A DNA stretch of 64,000 bases from Heliopora coerulea. Its lineage: Eukaryota > Cnidaria > Anthozoa > Scleralcyonacea > Helioporidae. The first letter of the stretch is position 1. Each line of letters opens with the position of its first letter. The DNA lies in NCBI GenBank assembly GCA_030142905.1, contig JASJOG010000018.1, positions 1,805,001-1,869,000 of the forward strand, written 5' to 3'. Shown here piece after piece: positions 40,301 to 53,400 of the stretch. The notes below the pieces were generated by a model. It was not told where the DNA came from, ran no database searches, and worked only from the letters and a program-made list of their open reading frames with translations. The position numbers and the translations under genes were made by a program.

Positions 40301-43300
40301 ACGGGGGGCGCAGCCCCCCAAACATTTTATTTAGAGGGCCCCGCAATATCGTTCGATCCCCCTTAAAAACAGATATGGTGACACTATGCAAAGTGTTTTC
40401 TACTTTTTCCATCACACGTACTTGGATTTCAAATACCTATTTAATAAATAATTAAAATATCTATATGACTAAAAATCTAATGTACTGTACCCGTTAAAAC
40501 CATGGTTGATACTTAACTATAATTTAGAGTTGCACGAAGATGCGGCTAAAACTCGGGATAAATGTAGGGTCACTTTTAATATCTTTCATAATGGTTAAAA
40601 ACGCTACAGCATTTTATAATTGTATTTAGTCTTTTAATTCATAAATTAGTAATCCATTGGATCATTCCTTTTTCCTAAAGGCGAAATGTACTTTACTATA
40701 GATGTAAAACTGTAAGCATTGTCCCAGTGTTGTCAACAATATAGGCAATGGAAATATTTACGTAAAAACGCCCACCCTGAACTTAAATTTTGTTCCCGGC
40801 CTCCCTAAGTTCAACTAGTTTCCTACGCCACTGACTCGACCTGTGATTACCGCAATACTCGAGCCGCAGAAAAGAAGTATAACAGCACGTCAACCATGAT
40901 TTACGAGGACTTAGTGATAGCACCAACGAAGCGGAACCTGAAATACCTGACACACTGACAATTATTAGCATCTTTCGTGGTCTTTAGATCTCACATTCGA
41001 TCACAAAATTTTCGGTGTGCCAAGTAGACTGATTGACTTCCTCTTTTAGTTATCCTTTTCCCGCTTATCATTTTGCGGTTTTATTTATAATTTACAAATT
41101 TTTAAGTACAATATTTTAATTATTAATTCTGAATTATAATCTTAAATATCCGATAAATTAAAAAATGCCCCTAAATACACACATAAATGTAGGAGCATAA
41201 ATGCTGATAGTCATCAACATTTTAAGATAACTTTCTAAGAGACATAAGTCAATTGATAGATAATTATCTGCGCTGTTTATTAATATTAGCTACTGGTATA
41301 GCTTCCAAATCGCTGCAACAGGTATCAGCCATTTAACAATTTTTAAGGGTTACTAGAGTTATTATAGGTTTATTGCGGCTGTGTTATTATAGGTTTATTG
41401 CGGTTAATATTAACTCCAATTTATCTCAACTCGGTCACTGAAAAGTGCTTGACTTATTTACTTCAACTAGTTCTCCTTAAGAATTTTCATTTACCTGTAT
41501 ACCAGGAGCACCGGGTTCACCTTCAGGTCCCGGATCTCCTTGACTACCAACATCTCCTTTCAATCCAAATTCACCTTGTTGGCCGGGAGGTCCTTGATCA
41601 CCAGGGGGACCCGGGTCACCTTTGTCACCGGCACGAGGAGCAGGACAATTAGGGCAAGCATCACCTGTTAAACAATGATTGCAGAGAACAATAATCTTGA
41701 TTGAAAACAATTCGCAAACTCAGAAAGCGTGACCAAGAGGGAGCAATGACGGCAACTTCCCTCACTAGCAGTACAAATTCTATACCTCAGCAAAATATTG
41801 TATTTTTTCGCAAGAAAATCGCAATATTCCAGCCAAGAAATGCACTCTATTCCCCGCATCAGATACCCTGTTTGCGTCCCTGGACAAACTCTATCTAATG
41901 AGAATGAGTAGCTTATATAATTTTCATCATAAATGGAAAGGTTCATAAAGACAATGTGCACGTTGTGATCAACCATAATACAAAGTGTATTTACGTCATA
42001 TTTTCTCTTTTTTTTCAAAGATATTGATACTTCATAGACTCCAGGAAAATCATTATCATTTTAGATTTTAATGTTTAAACCGTCAGTAATGAGAGTCTTT
42101 TAAACCACACGAGTTCGTTTACTACCAAGTAAATGAGAACAGTCTTAAAAGCAACTGTGTTTACCTTTTCCACCACGTTCTCCAGGTCCACCGTCCAGGC
42201 CAGGCTGACCTGTTTCTCCTTTGTCTCCTTTAGGACCGGGGTCTCCTGGGGGCCCAGTTTCAGTCTCTGTTGCTCCAGGTGGCCCTGCGCGTTAGTCACA
42301 GCAAGATATTAAACACCTCCAACAGGCTATTGACTAAATTTTACAATTATCTATGCTTCCCCCCGGACATATATATTATTACTCCCTACCATTACTGCAG
42401 ACACGACAGCTGATTAGCTCTGCTATTCAGTTGACATTGAAAGAACAACATAAGGGTGGTTTTGACGCTACTTGAATATACCTCAGCTCCTCGGAGAGAA
42501 GAAATGCTGAACTGGAACTTGCATACATTAATTACTTCATGAGGAAGTGAGTTTGTTCCTAGTATGGGTTCTATCTCGGCGTCCGATTACTTAACTTATG
42601 CCGTTTATACGATCCCGGGGTTCAGGCATAATTTCAAAAGAAATTTTTATGTTTTAGTGAAACTCACCCTGGTTCTTATGAATGTGCAATCTTACGATTA
42701 TAACTTAAGTGCTCTTATAAATTAACTTATCCACGTTGTTTTGTCGAGCATGACCTTTCATAAAACAATACTCAAATTTATAGGATGATTTGTGCGACAT
42801 TCTTGACCGTTCAATCTCATTTATCATTTATAAGCAGGAAAGGAAATTAAACGAGTCTGGAATTTAAAAAAAGTGATCTTACTTGGGAAAAAGTTTCTAT
42901 AACGTTCTTCCAAATGTTTCCCTTAGCTGCTGATTCGTTTGAGATGCCATGTCACGCGCTCGAAAGGGATCAAAACGCTTCGGAAATTGTTAAAAATCTC
43001 GTGTATCGCATTGCTGCTCAGCTAACTTCTCAATGTTTCGATATCAAGTCAAACACTTCTTTTGGTGTGTGATATATTACATAATGATTACGTCCAGACA
43101 ACTTGCTTAAATGTATCTTTTTATGAGAACTGATTACGACCAGAACAAGCGAGATGGATCAGTTGTAATTGATCACCCGGTGCGCATATTTTTCCCTAGC
43201 ACAGGAACATCCTTCTATCAAATTGGCGGGCTTAAGCGTGGTTCACATTTGAACGTAAGCATAAACATAAGATTAAAACAAAAGGCAAAACAAAGGAATG

Positions 43301-44265
43301 AGGTCAGGCCTGCAACATAAGGATCGTCGTAATCACAAGCATAGGATCATAGTCCAAGCATAAGTCAAAAGCCTAACAAAAGACGAAACAAAGAAAAATT
43401 CTTGTAGTTTTGTCTTCGCAAGTCCCAGAGAAGATGTCATGCTTTGTTTTCGTATCGATCTTGTCCTTATAGTTAAGCAAGGCTTTAGAGCCTTGCTTAA
43501 CTCTTTCCCGGCGGGATCTCCCTCTTTGACGACTAAAATCGTCTGGCGTTAGTCAGAGTAAAATAATAAAAGTCTCATCCCACCAGGAAGGAGTTAAGGA
43601 AATATATTTTCTAATTTTTCATAAAAAAATGCAGCAGTAGTCACAAGGTCGTAAAATTCTTGGTGGATTTTGAAACATTCGGTCACACGTCTCTCCAAAT
43701 CTAGCGCTGCTATAAAATCTGAATATTTTAAGGTAGAAGACATGACGAATTCGAACCTCGTGGACCAGGTGGGCCCTGATCTCCTTTATCTCCGGCTTCT
43801 CCACGTGGACCAGGCTTGCCATCCATGCCTTTTTCACCCTCGCTGCTTAAGCCTGGTTCGCCTTTATCTCCCTTACCTCCAGGAAATCCACCATCACCAG
43901 GTTTACCAGGCGGTCCTTTCATTCCAGGCTCACCTGAGAGAATAAATAATCAAAACTCCTCATTGAATGTTTTTAAATAACAATGCAGCATGAACAAAAG
44001 GATAGCCACTACAACCCCACGAAGATCGGAGGGACAGGTTGTATCTTAAGACCGGGACAAATGGTGCAAAATTGCCCGCATTTATTACGTGAAATGTCGA
44101 ATGATATACACGACGAGAATATTTGAAGATAGCGATATTCAATGAAAAACCCCAGTGAAACAATTGGTAAGTGAAAGTCTAATCTAAACGTATCCTGACC
44201 CAAAATATATATTTTGATATATATTTAATATATTGATTGATTGCATACACACACACACACACACA

Positions 44266-44345
<80 letters not shown>

Positions 44346-44376
44346 ATATACATATACATATATATACATACATATA

Positions 44377-44430
<54 letters not shown>

Positions 44431-46201
44431 CGTGAACGTTTAGGTTTACGAAATGCAAAGAGGGCTCAATAACGCAAAGAAAGAGCAAATGGGATTATAT
44501 CGCTTACCTCAAAAAGTCACTACAGCCTGTTTCATCTTGGGAAAGAATCTTCAGGTGACTGACGAACTTCGAAACCAGGAAGCTTTTTATGCGTAGGCCG
44601 GAATGTGGGCGTTAGGGCGTGGAACAATAGGGGGATTTTGTTTTTGTTTTAGGTTGTTTATGCGGAACTTGACCTTGTGTGGGCAGGCCGAAACTATTTC
44701 CGATCTTTTGTTTAGCAAGTTATTTTTATCTTTTACGTTCAAAATAGAAAATTTTTCCTCTAGACATAAATTACATCGTTTTGATCCTCCTGAATATGAA
44801 ATAGCGTGTTTTAAAATAGACCATTTTATGGTGAAATCTTGTTTGTTGTTTTTCAAATTCCAAATGTGTTTAGAAAGCTCCGTTTCATTAGAATATTTTA
44901 TGTGTTGAAAAGACTTAGTGTGGTTACGATATCGCTCTTTGAATGTCTTAGATGTCATCCCTATGTAGTGTTTTGTGGTATTCGTGTTGCATGTTGTGAC
45001 TGATGCTTTGTATACTATGTCCTTGGTTAAGCATTATTTCTGAAGTGGGCATGCGTCCTTGTTCCTACAGTTGCAGTTTTCAGTGGCCTTATTTTGTGGT
45101 TTGTTTTTCCTAATTATGCGTGAGTTGTGTCGTGTGATAAAAGATTTAATGTTGTTCATGCAGCTATAACTAACCTTGACTGTGTTCCTATTGAAAATCT
45201 TATGAAGTTTATGGTGTGGAGGAAAGTGTTTATCGACGAGGCCTAAGAAATCGCGCCCGATGTTTGAGCGGACGTTTTTGCTGTATGGTGGGTTGAACCA
45301 AATGATATTACGTTGCCTATTTCTACGTAGAAATAGGCAACCACGTAGAACACGTAGCAACCACGCAACAACCACGTAGAAATAGGCAACGTAATATCAT
45401 TTGGTTCAACCCACCATACAGCAAAAACGTCCGCTCAAACATCGGGCGCGATTTCTTAGGCCTCATCGATAAACACTTTCCTCCACACCATAAACTTCAT
45501 AAGATTTTCAATAGGAACACAGTCAAGGTTAGTTATAGCTGCATGAACAACATTAAATCTTTTATCACACGACACAACTCACGCATAATTAGGAAAAACA
45601 AACCACAAAATAAGGCCACTGAAAACTGCAACTGCAGGAACAAGGACGCATGCCCACTTCAGAAATAATGCTTAACCAAGGACATAGTATACAAAGCATC
45701 AGTCACAACATGCAACACGAATACCACAAAACACTACATAGGGATGACATCTAAGACATTCAAAGAGCGATATCATAACCACACTAAGTCTTTTCAACAC
45801 ATAAAATATTCTAATGAAACGGAGCTTTCTAAACACATTTGGAATTTGAAAAACAACAAACAAGATTTCACCATAAAATGGTCTATTTTAAAACACGCTA
45901 TTTCATATTCAGGAGGATCAAAACGATGTAATTTATGTCTAGAGGAAAAATTTTCTATTTTGAACGTAAAAGATAAAAATAACTTGCTAAACAAAAGATC
46001 GGAAATAGTTTCGGCCTGCCCACACAAGGTCAAGTTCCGCATAAACAACCTAAAACAAAAACAAAATCCCCCTATTGTTCCACGCCCTAACGCCCACATT
46101 CCGGCCTACGCATAAAAAGCTTCCTGGTTTCGAAGTTCGTCAGTCACCTGAAGATTCTTTCCCAAGATGAAACAGGCTGTAGTGACTTTTAGAGGTAAGC
46201 G

Positions 46202-46297
<96 letters not shown>

Positions 46298-46322
46298 CAT
46301 ATATATATACATCTATATATAC

Positions 46323-46395
<73 letters not shown>

Positions 46396-46523
46396 GGCCG
46401 AAACGGTTCCGTCTGTAGTTAGATATCGCTCTATGGCCTCTTTGTTCAAATTGAGCGGTCTACAGGATGAGCCATTCGGCATATATAAATATATATATAT
46501 ATACATATATATATACATATGTA

Positions 46524-46563
<40 letters not shown>

Positions 46564-46683
46564 GCATTAAGCAATGCCCACCGTTCAAGTAGCGGTTTGA
46601 GCACTCTGGTTCCTTGTCGATCCAAGTTCGTTCCGAGCTGCACTGATGAGCTGTAGTACAGCGAAACGTACGTCTGCAGATTG

Positions 46684-46725
<42 letters not shown>

Positions 46726-49700
46726 GTAGACAAATTAATGCTACCACGACTTGAAAAATTTTTAAAAATATAATGTATTATTAAAAATTCTTCAAGTCGT
46801 GGTAGCATTAATTTGTTTACTATATGGTTTCTCTGCTGCCGAGTGGAGTTGGGACACTCGTGTTTGGTCTCTGAAAAGGAGAGTGCTCAATACAAAGGTG
46901 TAGAGCTTTAATAGTCTATTTGGTTAATGTCTAAGCTTTGGGCAACTGCCGTTACACGGTGTTTCACGCTTACGCGATCATCAGACGATCTGATGATCGC
47001 GTAAGCGTGAAACACCGTGTAACGGCAGTTGCCCAAAGCTTAGACATTAACCAAATATACTATATATATATACCCGTTTGCAAATAGGTTGTCCAAAGAA
47101 AGATAGACATTCACAGATGTCATTAGTTATTCAAATTACGTAAAATACATACTGTCGTAGGTAGCTGGTTATGCTACATGATTTCATTCAGGGAGATACA
47201 CTTAGTATAAATATCCATCCATACATATTGGATTAAAATAATCCAAGATAACTTTCTTGGTGGCTAAAACCCAGAAGGCATCAACTGCCCAATTTCAAAT
47301 AACATATTTCTTTGGTAAATTTAAATGCTAAGTTAATTGATTGGGTCTCATTTGTTTAGTTAGGCCCAGCTCAAACGTCGAACTTTTCATGTGCCGAATC
47401 TAACGTTAATGAACAAAATCCTTTGTTCAACTGATTTGCGTTTTATTCGGTACATGAAAAGTTCGACGTATGAATTGGGCCTTAGTTAATTAACCTTTTC
47501 CGGTCCGTACCCGATTTTTACTTTTACTCTGGCTAGCGCCATTATATTATATTATATTATTATTATAGTATTATATCATCAATATATTATTATATTACTA
47601 TTATATTATTATATTATATCATTAATATATTATTATACAATGGTATGCTTGGGTGACCGTTTAGAGGTTTCATGACATTCACTCGCCTTCCTTTTCCCCT
47701 GTTCTCATTCTTGGTTTGGCAGAATTGCATTTGCTATTTTAACTTGTTCTTTAGTAATATATTTCTCCAGTCAATTTATAGCCGAGTTCATGTCTTTGAA
47801 GGGTACTTAATATCCCTTAAAGGGACTGAGAACATTTAATTTTGCTTTTGATCATAATTGCCTTGCAGTTACGACATCACAAATGTCGGGCGTCCCGTCA
47901 GTTGAACTCCCTATAAGGCGGACACCTCTCGAAGGCGGACATTTATAGCTGGTCCCGAGGATGTCCGCTTTAGAGAGAATTGACTGTCACCGCTAGCTTG
48001 ACCGCTAAAACTTTTAAATTGTAGTATTTTTTATAGTAACCAATGCACTGGTGGATGTGTATGGCTTGATACCTGAACATCATGCATAATTTTAAATTTG
48101 CATTGCATGACCGTTTGCTATGTTCAGCTTCGCCACTGATATGCAGATATCGACTGTCAACTGTCAGAGCTACCACAAGCTGCTAAGACCTGTTGGGGCC
48201 ATTCAGCTGGTACTCGAACTCACGACCCCTGGTTATGGATGTCGTTGCCGGTAGACTGGTCGCACATTCTACTTCCATATTTCATTGATTGATTTCGCGA
48301 CCAATGAACTTCGACTCAAACAATCATTAACGCAGAAAAAAACAAAACTTACCACTTTGTTTTTTTTTGGTACAAACCTTTCAGACGCAAAGTCACTTAC
48401 ACGTAAAGCAAACTTCGAGAATGAGTTAAATTTTACATGTGCCTAAAGACTTGTAGATTAAAATTGCAGTAAAAAGGTTAAGCCACCAGTTCATGGTTAA
48501 GAGTGATCTAAAAGTTTTGATGCTTGTAGCGTAACCCTGATTGATTGCGCCGCACAAGTTCATTGATTAGGTACTGTGCCTTTCCAGCGTTTATTTATTC
48601 ATTGTTTAATAGCATCACTCTTTCAATCTTCACACTTTTCTTGCTAATCAGGGATGTAGTTACGCCGGGCGGGACCACCCGGCAAAAATTTTAAGCGCCC
48701 GGCACTCGCGGTAATTTTTTCAATCCCGCCCGGTACATCTTTAAGTCTAAACATCATGAAATAAACACTTTTTGTGCAGCAGATATCCTTGTAATTTAAT
48801 CCATCATTCATCAAGCTGCGAGATAACTTTTAACTTTTTAAATACTATCGAAATAAGCGTAAACAAGCAAAATCTCGCAGGATTCTTAGGTATGTGTGGT
48901 CAGTGGGCTTTTGCGTATATATAAAAGAGATATATTAAGACATACCGTATATATAAAGACACGCCATAAATAGTTTTGTTTATTAACGTTGGCCTGGGTT
49001 ATTAAAACATCTACGTGTTCGTGTGATGACAGTGAACTTGGGACTTTATAATGTTTGTCACTTGTGGACTGTCACTGGTTGAGGAATATTAATTATACAA
49101 CGCAATATCAGATTATTTATGACATTGTAATTTGTGCTAAATTTAATGGAAATAAAAACTTTACTTAACCAAGATTTTATAAGTTTCTAAGGTAACTAAG
49201 TCTGTAAACATTTTATAAAAATCACGTATTAGTAATTTAATTATATAAATGATATATTTCTGCAATTTTTTTATCTAGACTTCCGTCGCCAACTTCACAA
49301 AAATTTCCGAGGGAGAAACCTAAACCCCTACCACTGTCCGTAAATTAATTTTACCCGGCACTCATTTTTCGCTGGCTACATCCCTGCTAATTTATAACAG
49401 TATCTAAAAGTGCCGGGTCAAAACATTAGTCTGCAATAGTCTTGACTTGGCTTAAAACCTCTGCTTTTCCTACTCGTTATATTTCTAATGAAAGACTTTC
49501 AATGTTTAATCATTAAGATGACTTCCACAATTGTTTAATTATTATTTCTCCGAATGATTCAACTAACAATCAAAATAACATCAAAAAAATTATACACAAG
49601 TAAGTTTATCAAAATGTTTGAATATAAAACCAAACATTTTTGTGTAAATTTTAGTTAATATTTTAAATACCTCTAAATTTTTACTGTATATATTATACAT

Positions 49701-50382
49701 GAATATATACTGTATATACTATATATAGGGTTAATAATATATACTGTATATTCATGCTGTATATATCTTATCAAAGTAGAAGATAACTTTCTTGGCGGCT
49801 AAAAAAAGACGGCATCAACTGCCCAATTCCAAAGGACATATTTCTTTGGATAGTTCAGGGTCTTATTTGCATGCTTTGTTAATCTGTATATAATATTTGC
49901 GTTTATAAAATATAAGCGAAATTTTGCACACAGAGTCTAATTTTTCTTTGTCTGTTTGAGTTAGTTCGACCCGATAGCTCGAGAAACTATGAAAAATTCT
50001 ACTCCGCTCCGAAAATTCAGCTTTGTGGAAAGCCGGCTTTACTTCTCCTAACCACTTGTATTTTATTCAGATTAACTAAGTAAACATTTGAACTTTCCAA
50101 AGAAATATGTTGTTTAGAATTGGGAAATTGATACCTTCTTGTTTTTAGGCACTAAGAAAGGCATCTTATCCTTTGATAATCGTAAAGTTAAACGATTATT
50201 TTAATCCAATTTGTACTGATGGATATTAATACAAGTGGAATAACAATGTATCTTTCCCGAATGAAATCATGCAGCGTAACCAGCTATCTTCGACAGTATG
50301 CATTTTTCATAACTTGAATTGTCAGTGAAATCTGTGGATGTCTATCAACCTATCTTTCTTTGCACAACCTTTTTGCAAACGG

Positions 50383-50422
<40 letters not shown>

Positions 50423-53400
50423 AAAACGGGCAGAGTGCTTTATGTACTGTTTAATAAACGAACAGGAGTGCTTTATCGGATTTAAAACAGGAGGCGACAG
50501 CCGAGTGTTTTAGGCCCGATAAAGCACGAACTGCGAGTTTTTTGAACGGCTTCAAAAACGAAACGTTTTATACCCTAATTCCTTACGTTAGTTTGGCAAT
50601 TTCTGTTTTCTAAGAGTACGTTTTTTAAGATGTCTTCTAAAATCAACGTCCAAATATGCTAATTCGTGAAGAAAGTTTGGAAGTTTAAGTTTTATAAGCC
50701 CAAAAAATTACCCTGTTCTTCACATATCAAGTCATGTGTCTTCATCATACATAAAGACACGACACGGTTATGATTTTCTGTTGAATTTTCCTCATGAATT
50801 CTTAATGAGTTATACATATGTACACACCCACATACATACATATATACAAATATGCACACACACAAACATATATATATATATATGTATATATATATCCATT
50901 TATATATAGCAGGGGTCAAAAGTATGAGTCCAGCCAAAAATTAGAGCCATTTTATTAATATATAGAACTATGTCACTCAGTAGAGCACGAAATGCTGCAT
51001 TATTGAAAGAATAATGGATGTCAAAGAAGAAATAACATGAGCAAAGCAATTTTGTGTTTACTCAGTAGTTTTGTTAACATTTTGTGTATTCTCCTTTTGC
51101 TTTGAGAACTGCTGAAACTCTTTTTGGCATAGACTCATTTATTTCTGGCTTCACGTTGTTCCACTACTCATTAATGGCATGCCATAGGGTATCTTGACTA
51201 GTGATTGGATAAACATTGACTAATGTTCGCATAGATGTTCGATTGGATTGAGATCACGGGACTGAGGAGGAAAATCCATAACAACCAGCACACCATGGTC
51301 TTCTTTCCTCTGCAAATATTTCCTACAGAGCTTAGAGGTGTGTTTGAGTTATTATCTTGTTGTAAAACCAATCCGTGATCACATAACTTTACACCAGATG
51401 GCATAGCATGTCTTTAAAGGATGGAGTGGTACTTTTCCTTGGTAAAGATATCGTTACTTCTGTACAGATCACCAACACCATTATAACTAAAACATCCCCA
51501 AACCTGAATACTTCCACCACCATGTTTTACTTTAGATTTCACACATTCATTTAGCATTCTTTCATTACTTCTGCATCTGTCATAAAGTCGTCGACTATTT
51601 CTGAGCTTTGGATTCATCTGTAAACAGAACTTTTTTCTAGTCGTTAATGGTGTAATGCTCGTATTTCTTGGCTCATAGCAATCTCTTGCGTTTATTTTGG
51701 GATCGTAAAAGGGGTTTGGAGACTGCTACCTTTCCATTAAAGCCCGTTTGAAGCCAATCGTCTCTTTACTGTTTTTTTACTGACTGGCTTCTCTCGAGTG
51801 TTATTGAGAAGCGCTTGGGTCTTACCAGCAGTTTCCATCCTGTTGCGCAAAAAGGTTGTCCTGATGTATCGATCCTCTCACTCAGTGGTAACTCTTGGTC
51901 TGCCAGATCTTGGTCTTGTAGAAAAGGATCCTGTTTCCTTAAACTTCTGAAACGTTCGCTGCACAGCAACTTTTGAGACACTTTATCTGCAATTTTATGT
52001 TGTAACATGCCTTCATTACTTAATGCAGTTATTTGGCCCCTGATTCCTTCACTGAATTCTCTTGACATTTCGATACAAGACATAGAAAGAGGATTGTCTT
52101 ATCCTATATCCTCACTTAATAAACAGAAAAAGTAAGGAAGTAAACGTTGGAGTTACATACATGTAACAATGCCCCTGCGTCCAGCTTCAGACACCTGGCA
52201 AGGCGTTGGGATGGACGATACTAGACAACACTAAGAAGATGGACTCATACTTTTGACCTCTACTGTATATGTACACTACTGCGCAAAAGTCTTAGGCACT
52301 TCAGACAAAAGGTTAGTTTAAAAAATCTAGTGAATGTACAGATTAAAAAACACTTTTTATTTCGATACTTATTATGGTAATCGCAAATTTCAACACCGCT
52401 GGTTTACAGAAGTACATATAAAAAGGAGAAAAAGAGCAGAACATTCAATATTTTGTATGGCTCTCTTTTTCTTTCAAAACAGCATTAATTCTGTGAGGAA
52501 AATTATCTTGTAGTTTCTGCAGAAAGTTGTTTGGCATGTTCCATACATCACGAAGAACATCCCACAGCACTTCAGCTGTTGTTGGTTGCTTTTCCAGCTT
52601 CTTGTTGTCCAAAAAGTCCCAAACGGCCTCAATTATGTTCAAATTCTGGCTGAGAGGTGGCCATTCCATTAGCTGAACTTGCCCTTAATTTTCTTTTCTT
52701 TCTAAGTAGTCCTTCACTTTCTTAGCAGTGAGCTTTGGGTCATTATCATATTGGAATATAGAATTTTGACCAATTAATCGCCTACCATATGGTACAGCAT
52801 GGTAAATTAACTTTTCTGCATTCATTATGCTATCAATTTTAAATAAATCCCCAACTACACCAGCAGAAATACAGCCTTAGACTTGGACAGACCCTCCTCC
52901 ATGCGTTATTGTCTGTTGCAAACACGTATCTTTAAACTGTTCGCCGTTTCTTCGCACGTACTGTCATCGCTTTGTCCCAAATATTTCAAATTTTGACTTG
53001 TCACTCCACAAGACACTTTTCCATTGTTCAGCACACCAATCCTGGTGCCTTTGGGCAAATTAGAGTCGCTTTACCTTATTTCCATTCCGAAGATGTGGTT
53101 TTTTGACTGCAACCTTGCCATTTAGGCCATTCCATATGACTGATCTTCTTACAGTCAATGAGTATACTTGTTTCCCCGACCTTTGAGTGAGTTCTGCAGC
53201 AAGATCCAAGCACGTTTTTCTTCTGTTTCTTAGGAATGTTATCTTCAGATATGTCTCATCTTTCTTAGTAAGTTTCCGTGGTCTTCCACTCCACCTTCTG
53301 TCCTCAACTTTTCCTGTCTTCTGTTGCTTTATCAAAATTGCTAGGACTCAACACCTTGAGACTCCAGTTTGACGTGCAGGTTCAGGCAGAGAATCCCCTT

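Larger units (their letters stand above)
44470..46200. mobile_element. PLE array C: head-to-head Penelope-like palindrome
   Basis: 44500-45330 is mirrored at 45370-46200 around a centre near 45340-45365 that itself contains several aacc-acgtag repeats. Both arms carry an outward PLE C-terminus and an outward hammerhead. Arms share a stop (45034-45036 and 45666-45668). (TA)n tracts flank both ends. Confidence 0.87.
47073..50383. mobile_element. 3.3-kb foldback transposon with long inverted ends
   Basis: Left end cccgtttgcaaataggttg and right end (complement) cacccgtttgcaaaaaggttg begin inverted repeats of about 250-300 bp, with several gaps. A second internal copy of the inner arm (gataactttcttgg-ggct) lies in direct orientation at 49788 and inverted near 50085-50170, so the element is composite. 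No transposase seen. Both ends abut (TA)n. Confidence 0.65.

Noticed and set aside
44179..46808. Numerous IYIY-type open frames
   Set aside because: They are translations of (TA)n and (CA)n repeats.
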